A DNA stretch of 64,000 bases from Lingula anatina (Eukaryota > Brachiopoda > Lingulata > Lingulida > Lingulidae): assembly GCF_001039355.2 (NCBI RefSeq), contig NW_019775436.1:287617-351616 (forward strand), read 5' to 3'. A program made the position numbers and the translations under genes. The notes beneath the pieces are model-generated. The model had not been told where the DNA came from and searched no databases. It saw nothing but the letters and a program-made list of their open reading frames with translations. Below, in pieces: positions 1-14,200 of this stretch (positions are counted from its first letter, which is position 1; every line of letters starts with the position of its first letter).

Positions 1-3000
1 ACCACATGCATGGAGATTGATTGTGTTGTAAAAATGTGGATGTCTTCGCCATAACAAGCCTGCATTTATTCTAAAACTGCATTTGTTACTCTTGGGCTGT
101 CACAAAATTTAATTTTTGAGTTATTTTTTTCCTTATCGAAGTAAGCATGCTGGAATGTAATGGTAAAGAACATGATAGCCAAACAAGTTGCTGTACTATA
201 TTTCATGACATTAAAACTGTCAACCTCAAATGCTCTTTCTGATTCACTGACATGTTTTTCTATTTTTGATAATGTGAACCTGTCCTATCTATGCTTTTAA
301 AATATAAATCATTTATGCAGCATGCAGCTATGTGTATGTGATATGAAAATAGTATGAAATTTAAGACATACAGTTCAGTAAACAGTTCTCAATAGGAATG
401 GAAACATTTTTTTTTTGCACCATCACATAAACTGAGAAGATATATTTTCCTGCTGATATTAACTATTGAAGGTACAAAGTGATTATAATCGCATTAAAAA
501 AAACACTGAGAAAAAGGAACACTCATTTCTAAAAACAGGATTTCCCTTTTCCAAACCTCTCAAAATCAAATTCTTATGTTATAAAATTGTCTGTTTTTTC
601 TCTTCAACTACCTATAACCCTTTGTGTCCAGACACAACCTTCATAACTTATTGACTGGGTGTGTGCTTGTGTGCGTCTGAGGATAAAATGTCACACTATA
701 GGCTACCTTTTCAATAACATGACAGGGTCCTTGCAAAAAGGGTGTCTTTGTCTGCCAAGGAAGGGATGTATACATCAATCTACGTGACAAGATCCCAATT
801 AACTACTTGACTGACCACATGGTGTAACGTGACCCTTTAAAGTGATACATTATATATCATATATCATCATTGGGTGCCATCCTCTCTCTCAGGTTAACTG
901 TCATGGATCGCCATGTCTGTCCATCTTGTGCCATTTGTATGCTTGCACTATATTTCTGATTGGTCCATTCTTTACTGTTGTCGATCTCCAGGGGCAGATC
1001 CAGAGATATTTTCTGACAAACTATCTTTGTTGATTCATCCTCCATTTTTTGCTGTCTTTGGACAGAAAAAAATCAGATACCCATTAATATAAATTTGAAT
1101 ATATCTCAATCCACCCCTGTTGTTTTCAGTCTTCCACAAATTAGTCACTTAAAATCCACACTGGGCCATTCCAAATATTCCAGCATCCAAGCTGATTTAT
1201 TTGTGCTTTAGAGGAATGGATTTTAAACAAAAAACTGAACCCTCAAGTCTTACAACTCTGATAAATAGTGGGGAAAATGTTTCTATGCTGTTTGCTATGT
1301 ATAAATCACCACTTATACTCAAGGCAGTCTTTCATTTCTGAAGTTCTTCAGCTAATTAAGCTCTTTACTTCTTGCTTTGCCTAACAGTATTAATAGAAAT
1401 GTCACCATTGCCTGAAATCTTTAAATCTGGTTGAAGATAAAAGTTGCTGGCAAAAATAGCTGGCAGAAAGTATCCAACTTATTAACAAAAATGAAAAAAA
1501 ATATCCACATGCAATCTCTTTTTCAAATTCAGGTGACCTACACTAAGACTTGTTAACAGTAACTGAAGTTTAACACTAACAGCATAGCTGATAGCATCTA
1601 TACAATAAATGTCACTATATCTCCATCAAAAGTCCGCTTTTGATTCAGACAGATGGCAGACATTTTAAATCAGTCAATTAAAAGGCCATCCAGTGCTAGG
1701 ACTCCAAATGAATAAAGACAGGTAGATTGATACATATTGATGGATGCGATTATCACAAAACAGCTGCAATATCAGAAGTCTGAGTTTAATGCAAAGCTTA
1801 ACATCAAAGCCAGTTTGCTAACAGATCAATTAAATGCTTGGACAGAACAAAACTTTGAATGTCGATAGCAATGTCAGAAATGATGACTGAAGTAGTAAGT
1901 TTAAAATAAGATGTCATATTAGTGAATGTAAGACTTAAAATGTCAGACTACAGGCAAATTTATCCAAATGTAAAATATACAAACTACAGCTTGACACACT
2001 TGTGGGAAATAAGCACAAGCAAAGTCAGAAATATCAGCTGTCGTAGTGTTTTTTCTTGTTCGACACCATTCAAAAATTGTCTCAGGCAAATTACTCCATC
2101 ACACCTTGCTAGACATGATCTGAGCCAACTGCCCCATGATGGCTTTAGCTGACCTGTGTCCACCTGCCCTGACAGCTGGGCAGTTATTGTGCTCACTGGT
2201 TACATACAATACAGCACCAGACCATCAGCAGAGACTCCACACCTGCTGTACCTCAATGTTTGCCAACACACCTTACATCTTACTAGTACACTGTTATAGT
2301 GTGAATATATTTGTTCTCTGCTACTAGCTATCACCAATACAAACAGTTATGCAATGGAATGTGAACACCCAAAGAGATTTAATTAGTACTACAAATTAAC
2401 AACTTGCTCACTGCTCAAAGTCTTGAATTTTTCTGGCAAGAAATCTATTTGGTTTATAATTATGGTTGATGAATGTTGTAACAGAACGGTCGACACAAAT
2501 AATTCAATAAAGTTGTGATTCCACTTAAAAAATACTTACTGTGACAATTGTAAGGAACGACAGATATATTATATTAATAAAACATAAACAAAATACGACA
2601 AAATAAAACTGTCAGTTCATTTCAACTTGTATTATAAGCAAGAAAATGCCTCAACAGCACTGTGTTTCTGTATAACAGTTCGTATGACAAAGGGTTATCG
2701 ACCATAAACAGTTCCAGGCTTTTACAGCTGATGTATTATTGTACCTACTAGTTAGTCAACCCTGGAGGGAATAAGTTAATGATATATCTTCTTGATTGTA
2801 TGTACAGAATGGAATTTTCCACCCAGGGCTTAAAAATGCCCTGTAACCTTTATATTACTTCCCAAGACATGGTGATAGCGATTTAATACACATGCACAGT
2901 AACAACAGCGTTATAACTCCTTGACAACACTGACAGAATGGATTTGAAGTCAAGAATTAGAGTACGGCGCTTTTTTAACTTCAGTTCAAGGAGTTGTAAA

Positions 3001-3222
3001 CAAAACTTTTAAATAAAAGTGTCTGAAGGAAACCGGCGACTTCCTGCTGTCGAAACTGACATTCTATAGTTTTTTTAAATATATTTTATTAATTACTGCA
3101 CAATTCTGTTTAAAACACAGGTTACTGTAACTGGTATTAAGTAATACTGCGATCCGCCGGTTAAATTAACCCTTGTCAATGGACAAGTATTCAGTATTCC
3201 AGTTTCTGATAGCGTTACTCAC
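1..3222. other. No exon recognised; probably intron 1 of the gene whose first exon is at 3223-3283
   Basis: This stretch is A+T-rich with only short spurious reading frames. I read both strands and found no splice-bounded segment resembling a known protein. It lies downstream, in minus-strand order, of the candidate first exon at 3223-3283. The simplest reading is that it is intronic for that gene and that further exons are outside the window. Confidence 0.3.
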
Positions 3223-3283
3223 CCCAAACATTTAACCAGCCTTCTATGCGACTTGGAAAGGGCATTTTAGCATTTCCGTCCAT
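3223..3283 (-). CDS. Candidate first coding exon of an unrecognised gene (partial)
   Basis: On the minus strand an ATG at 3283-3281 opens 20 codons (MDGNAKMPFPSRIEGWLNVW) plus one base. It ends at a strong donor, GTGAGT, at 3222-3217. The IEGWLNVW tail recalls the first strand of PH domains, which often read xxGWLxKW, but eight residues cannot establish that. The upstream bases (about 3290-3560) are richer in CpG than the surroundings, as expected for a promoter. No second exon was identified in bases 1-3222, so the gene would extend beyond the left edge. It could also be a chance ATG followed by a good donor. Confidence 0.35.
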
Positions 3284-3754
3284 GTTCACTTCTGTCAATT
3301 GTATATTCCGCCGGTTATCTGTATGAAATCCTCAATTCCAACAAAACATGAGTTTAATTCTTCGTGGATTCAGTACGCCGTGTTTCCTCTTTCTGCGCCA
3401 TTTTGAGTTTACCACCAGCTGTCGAGCGTAGCGATATCAATCGACCTGACCTATTTTTAAAGAGTCAGATTTCTTTTAAAATAACGACTTTTTCCTATCG
3501 AGGAGAGAAGAACTGTTAACTTTCTACCGCTCACGGAAGAGATTAATGGGTCGGTGACACTTAACCCCCGATTAGTCATTCCCACAACACGTTTATTTAT
3601 TTACCTGCTGTAATCGACAAATTGGGTCAAGCGATGACCTAGATTCTGGGGGCTCTATTTGGGGGGTCACAATTAACGCACTTTATAAAATCAAAAATTA
3701 TCTTTTTTTAAAAAAACAAATTCACAAACAGAAACATATAAGTGTGCATGTTTG

Positions 3755-3760
<6 letters not shown>

Positions 3761-3801
<41 letters not shown>

Positions 3802-4112
3802 TCCTTAACGGAAAATGATCAGGAAAATTCAATAAATAATTTAAGTAAATAATTTACATGAAACAAAAGAAAAAAAGGAGGTACTAGCTGTGGTATAATA
3901 TTCCTTTATAAGAGTAGGGGTGATTAATTTAAATAATGACAAAAACAGTGAATCTATAAAATTGCAGTGGACTTAATATAAATATNNNNNNNNNNNNNNN
4001 NNNNNNNNNNNNNNNNNNNNNNNNNNNNNNNNNNNNNNNNNNNNNNNNNNNNNNNNNNNNNNNNNNNNNNNNNNNNNNNNNNNNNNNNNNNNNNNNNNNN
4101 NNNNNNNNNNNN

Positions 4113-4150
<38 letters not shown>

Positions 4151-4333
4151 CCTTAACGGAAAATGATCAGGAAAATTCAATAAATAATTTAAGTAAATAA
4201 TTTACATGAAACAAAAGGAAAAAAGGAGGTACTAGCTGTGGTATAATATTCCTTTATAAGAGTAGGGGTGATTAATTTAAATAATGACAAAAACAGTGAA
4301 TCTATAAAATTGCAGTGGACTTAATATAAATAT
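3761..4333. repeat. GA microsatellite and about 220-base duplication flanking a 127-base gap
   Basis: A (GA)n tract is followed by a unique-looking segment at 3761-3985. After an N run at 3986-4112 the same (GA)n tract and segment recur at 4113-4333. They differ by only a few bases, for example one A/G change in the A-rich run before GGAGG. The duplication abuts the gap exactly, so it looks like two overlapping contig ends or haplotypes placed side by side rather than a real tandem repeat. Confidence 0.8.
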
Positions 4334-4475
4334 ATAGATCTGAAAATGTTGTGGTCAAAATCAGTCTACTTATTAGGACCAAAACTTCCAACTTGATGCG
4401 AGTTCAACATGTTTACTGGTCATGTTGGAAATGCCAGTCAGAAAGTTTGAGAATAAAAAGACACATAGTTATTCA

Positions 4476-4481
4476 TTTATT
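4476..4481 (-). terminator. Candidate poly(A) signal of EXD3
   Basis: AATAAA on the minus strand, about 215 bases downstream of the EXD3 stop codon at 4698-4696. It is a plausible hexamer at a normal 3' UTR distance. Other A+T-rich hexamers nearby cannot be excluded. Confidence 0.4.
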
Positions 4482-4695
4482 GCCTTAACACGTAAAAGTG
4501 CAAGGTGCCAACACCAGCCGACAGAGGTAATATATTCACAAACAAACAGTGGTCTGAAACACTGTCTGTACATAAAAATGGAATTAAAATCAAATTCAAT
4601 ACTAAAACCATATGTAAGTCCAGATTTGAAAGTCATAGAGGGCATCATATTAATACATGGCATTATCACTAAGAAATAGGAGTAAATAAAATCTG

Positions 4696-7600
4696 TCATA
4701 CAGCATCATACACAGTTTTAGGCCCATTTGTTTTAGAATCTTGTAAAACGTGACTGAACTGGTTACATGTCCTTTCAAAATGGGGTCCTTCCCAGAATAC
4801 TTTGCCACAAGTTCCACATCCATAAAAGTACTCCATGCTGTTTAAAATGCCCTCTGGTACAGTTTCAACCATTAGGGGGCACCCTGTGTCCTGTATAGTT
4901 ACATCTGATAGGACAATGCCAAGATAAGCCAGTGCTTTCTCATAGTGCCTCATATGAGGATCTAGGCGGAGTGTGTTTGGTGAACCAGGAGAAGGAATGT
5001 GTTGGCTGAGCACCTTTTTCCTCAGCCATGCTGCCTTCATTGCTGCTTGTGGAATTTTGATATAGTTGCTTCCATTACACACCTAAAAGATAAGTATAAA
5101 TGTAGTCATTAGAGCATTCCAGATTGAAGGAGCAGTTCAGAGTAGTGTATGATCTATCTTGATACTGTAACAAACAATGGTTACCAGTTAGATTAAGACC
5201 TGTTATTTATTAAGTGGAATACTTAAGTGATGAAGCTGTACCCAATCACTTTGAGGGGTCCTTACTCTCTTTCACATGTTCTTCATTGTCACTTTATATA
5301 GCCCCCTCTTCCCACATCACAAAAAGAAATTGGGCATCAACACCTTATTGTTTCACATATGTTAAAGATGCATACAAAGTCAATTTTTTGTCACAAAAAC
5401 CAACCAAGTGCCAGCATATAGTTTCAAGTAGTATAACTAAGAGAATTACCAAAAGGCATTGTATAATTTTACCCAAAAATGATGTTTGAACGGATTTTTC
5501 TGCTGGCATTCTAAGCTGTATGTCAATGGGGCAGGAAAGTAGGTCACGAATGTAGGTTAAATTTACAACCATAAATTTAAAGAAAGGAGCAGTCTAAAGG
5601 TCTTTTATGGCTGATCGAGTGATCTATTCAGTTTATCCCTTGGCATGTCGAATTTATTTTAGTCATATAAGAATCTAGTAGAAGTGGTTTACATGTGTTA
5701 CTGGGAATCCACGCTCCACCGATGCTCGGTTCGTATGTACCTTTAAATGTAACATATCTTTGTTTTACAATCACAAGAAGACAGCAAATTACCCCTTTTT
5801 AAAATACTTTTCTACATCACTGAAACTTAATTACCCATTCACAATAATAATTATATTCATACCTGACAACGGCTGAATATATCTCGCTGCATGACTATCA
5901 CATTAAAATGCTGTAAAACGTCCACAACTTGTTCCCTTTTTGATACATCACATGCAACGTTGTAGCACATCTCCTCACCAACGTGTCCTCTGATCTAAAA
6001 AATAACAAATCTTATTGTGATTATTCTTTTTTTTTCATACAGTCAGTGATAACATGGTATGACAGTACCTAATGGAACACAAATATTGTGGAAGTTGGTG
6101 ACTATAGATTTTTAAAAAAGTATTACACATGTATATATCACAACATGGTGGTCTGCCAATAAAACTGTCGGCATAAAAACTTTATTAAAAGATAAGAAAT
6201 ACCCTGGAAGATAAAAATAAACAAGGACAATGTATTATCACTATTACTAGTGTATTAATAATCTATCCAGCAAAAATAATCAAAACACCCAACTTAATAT
6301 CTTAGTGAATAATAAGTAATCCGTTGTACTGCAATGGGATTTCTCATCACAATAATTTAATTGTGCTTGCTTCTGGCATAAAAAGTTTTGACTCTACTTC
6401 TCTTGCAACATCCTTGTGATTTTTAATTTAAAATTATATTTCTAAAATACTATTATATTATTACTATATTATTTACCATCTTGTAAGGTTCTCCTGATGT
6501 GAGAATGATTCTATTTTGTTTTCTGGAAATCTGGAGGAAAGAAAATATAAAAACTTTGTACATCCTGTGTCATTTTTGTTTACAATACCATATTGTTATT
6601 ACAGGTTTGAGATTGCTTCAAAATACAGTCTCAGTTTAAAAAATACTAGTGACTAATAGTAAAGCGTTACTATAATTTCTTTAAACATATTGGAGCACAA
6701 AAAATTATACACATTTTCAGTTTTACACCCAATAAAATGATGACGTGGATTTCCAGGGCTGGGCCTCTCACCTCAATGGCTTCACTGTGGTCTTCATGAT
6801 CCTTTAACATAACCACATCAACTCCACAACAGCGGAGCTGTCTCCCTAAGCCACCTAACATATTATCTACAACCAGCTGGAGCTCACCTGGTGTTATGGC
6901 AGGCCTGGGGGTGGCAGTGGAATGACCTTCTCTGGCTGTCTACAATATATAAATATATAAATAATGAAATAAAATAATAAGTCACTTTATACTTAGTCTA
7001 GTTAAATGTTGGAAAAACATCAGCCCATGAGTTATTTTATTTAAATAGACATTTAAATACAACATGGTCTTATGACGGCAGTTTCACAGATTTTGTTCCT
7101 TTTATAAGGTTACTGATAGAAGTCAAGTTCAACACTTTTGCATGGAATAATTTATGAATACTAGGCTATACAGGCAATTGATTTACATTTGCTCTTAAAA
7201 ATACATCTAGTTATTCTGAAGATGTGAAGTACTTCTGTCTGCTTCACTCCAAAATTCATGTTATTAAATTACATTTTTAAAAAAATATCTACCACACTCT
7301 TTGACTAATTTTAAACAAAATCCCATCTAAATCAATATTGAGAAGTGAAATATATTTCTAAGCTGTATATAAGTATCAACTATAACAATATTGTACCTGA
7401 TCTTGATGCTCTGCAGTTTGTGGAGCTAACTCTTTCTGTTTTTCTCTGACATGATCTTGCTTTCTTTGCTGTCGAGACTTTTTGCTTCCCTTAACATTAC
7501 CAATAGGAATGTTTGGTTCAGGATTCACTTTCAGTCCATAGGCAGTGATCTTAGATGTCAAGACCTGATACACTTCCAACAGCACATACGCATCCAAGGC

Positions 7601-8220
7601 TGAAATACAAGCCAAATTATTTTCACTGATAAAACAATTGACCAAACATTAAGTTTTTCTCCCAAGTCATTAAACATATTAGCAGCCATAACATACATAC
7701 AAATTGCATCTGATAAGATTAAAAATTAAATTGGTTTATTCAAACTGACTGTCACTAAAATCCAACCTTCCGTTAAATCTGTGTTGGTTTTTAAAATATT
7801 TAAACAAAACAAGATAACTACCAATGTGGCTTTTAAATTAAGCAAACTGCTGTAACACACAATCATCCATTCTAAGTCAAATGCAACATACACAAAAAGG
7901 AACCCACCAGCGTAAGTGATCTGAGCAGGTCTGAGGGGTCGCCTCTCCCAGTCTGACATCTGCTGTGACTTGTTCAGTGGCTTACCAAGGCACTGTCTGA
8001 CCAGGTCACTCAGGCCGCGCTCTTCTGTCTTGAAAGTCTACAACATAACACAATGTTTTACATCAACTGATGAGTTATCATGTTGTCTATTTCATCATTT
8101 CACAGTCCAACCTTTAAGGAATCCAAACATGACAAAATGTGAGAGAAGAAATTGACACCATTTTTTATTAATTACCAAATTAAATATGAAAAGGTTTCCA
8201 TAAGGAATGATTTTCTTAAG

Positions 8221-8254
<34 letters not shown>

Positions 8255-11200
8255 ATTTTGAAGGGTTTCCATAAAGACATATTTCATTGAACCAAGTAAA
8301 ACTATCACCAAAATTGCCCATGTGGCACTGTGTCTTCATTTCCTAAGATTTTTTAAATTTTGGCATCAAAATTATAACATTTTTTCTGTGGGTCATACCA
8401 TGTAAAAAGACCAACCTTTATAACTGTATATGACTTCTCACTGCAGGGAGCAGCACTTGCACTTCCAGAATCTTCTACAACCTTGTCATCATCACTATCA
8501 TTCTCTTCCATGCCACTGAAGTCGGGAACCCGTTCCTTTGGCATTGATTTTTCTATCTGGAAAATTAATACAACAACACTCATTAAATCCTAAAATTTCA
8601 GTTACTTAAAAATTAATATAACGAGTAGAAAATGAAGAAATTTAAGTTCAATGAGACATGGGTAGAGCTAAAAACAGCTTTAGTAAATAGTACTAGTACT
8701 AGTCTACTGCTACCAGGGACCAAAGACATTGTTGGTTTTCAAATGAGAGACTGAGTAAAGAAAGCCACTGAATTAGTGTCTCATCAAAGAAAGAAGAAAA
8801 TCATGACTTTTAGTATAAAACCAACACCATTACCATGTGACCATTCTGCCACCCAAAGTATTACAAACAATTATTTTATATTCCACTTCCTTTTAGCTGT
8901 TTTGTCATAAACATCAGTCATGTGTCAGCATACAAATAAAATGCCATTTAAAGTGAGTTGTCTATAATTTTTACAGACTCAAATATAAATCACTCCACAC
9001 GGTTTGTGCACTGTCCACTCACTCTAGCATGAAGAGTCTGCAAGTCCACCATTCTCTTGGTACCCAGCAGAGGCTCCTGCATGGAGGGGATCTTTTTAAC
9101 TAACATCTGAAGGTCTGAGCCAAAGCCATAGCCGAGTTTTAACACGTGGTCACTAGCAAACACAGTGACGGCAAACTGCTTCCAATCCTCAGCAGTCAGT
9201 CTTTCCGTCAATGCTAACATGTCCAGGAGAATGATGACATTCTGAGTGGCCAGCTGGAATAAGGCCATGCGTTGTGGCGTGGACGCTCCAAATGACGGTC
9301 TCCACTCTGCATCCATGCCGATGATGTTTCCAGGCTGAAGGTGGACAAAGTTTTACTTGGATGTGAAACATCTGACAAACATCTAAGTCATATCATAAAT
9401 TTGTCAAAAATTAGTAATTATAGACTTTTTAAAAACAAATAATAGACAATGATAAACAAGTAATAATAGACTTCCTAAATACAAATGCATTATTTAGTGC
9501 ATGAAATTATAGGCTTATCCATTTTTTCTCTGCAGAAATACGACTCAAAGAGGACTTACCTGTGATATTTCTCTGATGTGTTGTAAAAAATCTCTCCTGT
9601 TATCAACAAATATGATGTTCTCCTCTGGGAAGTCGAGGGAGTAGTACGCAGCATCCTCGACTTCCTTCTCACTGTAACATTCACTGTCCCAATCTGCACT
9701 CTCTGCTTCAGGGCTGGAGCTGTAAATCAGAAATTGTCATCAATATCTTCTACAAACACAACACTCAGAAGAGTTTTAATAATATCCAATCAAGTTTGGA
9801 TTCCAGGAAGCAGACAGATGTAGATAATGAGTCATAAGTCAACTGTGTTTTACATAAAACCTGATGCGCCTTTAGTTAATATGTAATAAAATAAGAAGGC
9901 TCAGATGAATTAAAATTGGAAATCCCCCAAATTATATAGTAGCGATTCTCCTTACTATTCTGCATCAGCCATAGTATCCCGTAAATGCTCAGGCAGTTTT
10001 TCATAGTCAATGTTGTAATATCTTGCCCACTTTACTGCCTCTGCCACCTCATTGTAACCAATTAAAAGATCAATTAATTGTTCCTTTAGAAAGTCAGTGG
10101 TCACAGCTCCTTCAACCAGTTCATTCCAAATTTCTCCAGTCAAAGATTGCTGAAATTGGAAACGATTAATCAAAATATGCAAATTTTAAAAGCAGTTTAC
10201 AGAAAGTGACAATGTCTTAATTTTTTACTTTTTTTTTGCACAACTGCAACTGCATTAAGCAATGTATTTGCATATATACATGCAAAAATACAGTTTGATC
10301 AAAAATACAAATTGCAATTCTTTAAAAACATTTTTTTTTAATTAGCAGGAAAAAACAAAGTCATACCTCAATATACCGTTTGTACATGAGAAACTTCAAT
10401 CCACCAAGGCTTCTAGCATTACAAATGTTTGGACACAACTCTGAAGTTAAATATACAATGCATCTTGAACAGGGGCAATCTAACATGCAGCATTTAATGT
10501 ACAATTATAATTTTCAATTTTATAATGATGACTAGCAGTATATTGCTAAAAAGGCATGTAATTGGAATACCTTATACAAAACAAAAGACATACAAAAGAA
10601 CAACCTATCAAAATGTCAACAATTCAACTTTATTGCAATCTAATCACATGAAAATATTTCCCCCGAATGCTCAAGAGGATGCACCTACACATAGGCTCCA
10701 TTCAGAATAGGGGACTAACTAGTCCGAGGGTCAAATATGGCGACCCACTACAAAGCTTGCCATCTAATCCATTAATAGACACTGAATAGATATCCCATAG
10801 GGAAGTATTCAAGAGGGTCGGCCATATTTGACCCTCGGACTACTTAGTCCCTATTCTGAATGGAGCCTGAATGGAGCCATTCTGAATGGAGCCATGGCAT
10901 ATACAGATCCCATTCATAACCAATACATACCTGGAGGAATCTGGTACAGCTTCATTAACCTGATGGCCAACTTGCTTAGAACTTTAGGATGCAGTTTGTC
11001 CCGTTTTATCTTCGATCTTGAAATTCCAGACTTGCTGAAAACAAGATCAATGTTCAGATCATAAATCAATTTCTATCAACTTAATATTCATTCAATAAAA
11101 CTGTGTATAGATACTTAGTATCAATAAGACAGGATAAACCATTAAGCAGAGATATTTATGTTCATGTGCGAAAAAAAAAATTTGCATAGATCCGTAGACT

Positions 11201-14200
11201 GTAACTTTGCATTTTCTCTGCTAACTTGATCACATCTAAATTGCATGAAGCAATCATCAAGCAAAGGTTGTCTATGGATCATGCAAACTGAGACTTTCTT
11301 TGAGTATCAACAGGTCTTGTAAACTGTCCTACATTCCCAAGAGAATGACATCCGTCTTTGTTTTAATCACCTTAGTAGGTCTTCCAAATCAAAACTGCGA
11401 TCACACATCCTGTCTAGTAAGGCTACCACATTTTCCTGCTGCTGCTTGTCTCGAAATACATAATTTTCTATTATATTCACCTTGTCTTGTAGAAGGAGAG
11501 GAACAATAATCTGTAAGAGAAATTACCAATTCTTTGAGATATCAGGTCTCAGTCATTTGAAAGTTGATTTTCTTTAATGGTTTTTATCATCTGGGACCAT
11601 TACTGTAAGATTATCTATATTCTATCTACTACACGTGCAAATTTAACCATATTCAAAGCTTTTCTCTAAATTCAAATTCTAACTTGTAAAAATTCATTCA
11701 GTGTTACACAGATATCTGATATTGAAACACTTTTTATCTCATAACACCTTTTAGTACATAACTTCACAAAAATTTATTGTGCATTTTATATCAAAACCTG
11801 TCCAATTTCCTTTTACATGACCCCTTACTACCATTCAAATAAACTATACAATATATGGATCACCCAGTCTGCAAATGACAAATCTGTCACAGACAGACTT
11901 ACATGTAACCACCTTTTGCCCAGTAAATTCTAAAACTTACCTCCTCTATTCCAAAATGGCTCTGCAGGTTTAGTTTAGAAGCAACAGTGGCAGCCTTGAA
12001 ATATGTACATACAGAACATCAAGCAAAGGAAAAAAAAAATACATGGCAAAATATCGTAACTATATTCATGAAGGTACTTGTACCATTTTGAACAAGAATA
12101 GTGTAGAAAAATCAATCTAATTATGTTAATGCTTCTGCATATCTTACTTTTCCAATATATCAATGAAACAATGACAGCATACAGCATCAATCAAATCATT
12201 ATGCAAACAAAGTGTAAAAAAACCTGATAAATTAATATTTAAAATCCATAAATGTGAATGGAAGTTTAAATACCTCTTTATCCTTTCCCTGAGAAATGAA
12301 GGCCTTCACATATGGCACAAAATAGTCATTCCCAGAATGTCTTAGGCAAAAAGACTTCACAACAGGATCAAACAGAAGCATGTGAAAAGTTGTTACAAGC
12401 CTGAATGCTTTTAGTTTTAAACCATTGTTTAACAAGTGCTCAAACTGGCTGCCATTGTCTTTTGCCCATTTTTCAAACTCTCTCATCACCGTAAAAGAGA
12501 GAGAGACAGTTTTGCCTGCACGTAAATCTTCACAATTTTCCACTAAAAAGATAACAGTCAGGTAGGGGTTTTCTGAGGTGCTAAAAGTTCTCTGACAAAT
12601 TTGGCTGATTGAGCTTTTAAGTTTATCTCTGTCTTTTGTCTCCGTCCAAAGCTTTTCCAGCTCTACAAGAACGCTTTTGTCTAAAGACCTGAAAAGGATT
12701 TTAAAATTTATCCCAAACGGCTAAATGTAAGTAATATTTGAAATGTAAAATGAAAAAAAAAAAAAAATTAAATAATAACAGTTTTAAATAGTTTTTATGA
12801 GAAACAGAATATGATAAATTTTGAAAAAAAAAAACAAAACGGTATTTGTGTACTTACTGTCTTTGCATCAGAGCACAACTGAATAACTTTTATTCATCAA
12901 TTAATTCATAATTTATAATATACTAGTAATGTTTACAATGTAAAAGCATTTCAACACAAGTTCTATATGCTGCACATACTTTTGTTCCTCTGATGCCATA
13001 TCTGAATTGCCAATCTTCTTCTGCAACACTGATTCCATCCATCCAACATTGACATTAGGGTTGCCCTTCTTCAGTAGTTCCCTATTCAAGTTACCTAGGA
13101 AAATGCAGAAAATCAGTAAATTTTTCATTAAAGGTTTCATGTAAATGGTCTCATTTGGCTTTTTTTTTTTCTTTATTTCTTCTTCATCTCAACTGATATA
13201 CTTGCAGTCTATATACAAAGAACACACCAGACAATACAAGACACACAAGTATACATAAGTAGAAAATTCTACTGGTGTATGAATGAAAATGTGATATTTT
13301 TTTCTTTATTTTCTCCTCATTTCAACTGATATATTTGCAAATAGAAAACATCTGACAATATCTCCCTATATAAACACACAAGTCTACATAGCAGAATATT
13401 CCACTGTTGTATGAATAAAAATATGATTTTGAAATTCAATTTTCATATAAATATATTTTTTCAACTCTACCACTAGGCAAGTTTTTACTTTACCACAAGA
13501 CAGCGACTTAAAAATACCTGAATTTCTATACTGCTGGGGTTGTGCTTGCCGGCTTACAGTTGTATCTTCCAATTTTCCACATATCTTAAAATAAGGAAAA
13601 ATATTCAGTAACAAAACAAATAAAGCTCTTCAACATAATAGCTGGATTGTTGCTCCTTTTGATAATTTCAAACATAATCAACACAAAAATGATCAATTTT
13701 CAGATAAGTCTCCCATTTCAGATAATGCTGAATTTTAAACTATACTCAGACCAACTGCAATTTTCCTAAATTCAATTTTACAAAGCATAGAGCCCCAGCT
13801 ATAAACCCTGTATTAAGTCTTACCCCTTGCTGTGCTAAAGCTTCAGGATGTTCTTTGTCCAATGTCTGCTGTGGGCACACCCCAGGTTTTGTTACAACAA
13901 CTCTAGCACTTAGTTCTTGGAGATTTTTAATGGAACTTATTCCTAAAAATAGAGACAAAAAAATCATCAATGTATATAATTAATAGAGCTGCATAATAAC
14001 AATCATTAACAAACCATCCTCTTAATATTGGGCTTCCTGGTTGTCTGATAGACAGTATCTTTCCATATAATAAACATAAATCTATTTTCATGTTGAAGTG
14101 TGATAAATTTCTTAGAACTTGGTAACTTTATGTATTGCTTTCCATAGTAAAATCCATTGTATCTTATAAATATCTTTTTTTTGTCACTCTCTTCCATAAA

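Noticed and set aside
2040-2230. Minus-strand frame with VDTGQLKPSWGSWLRSC as a possible exon
   Set aside because: DTG resembles an aspartic protease but lacks the D-T-G-A/S context. No flanking splice consistency with the 3223-3283 exon could be shown.
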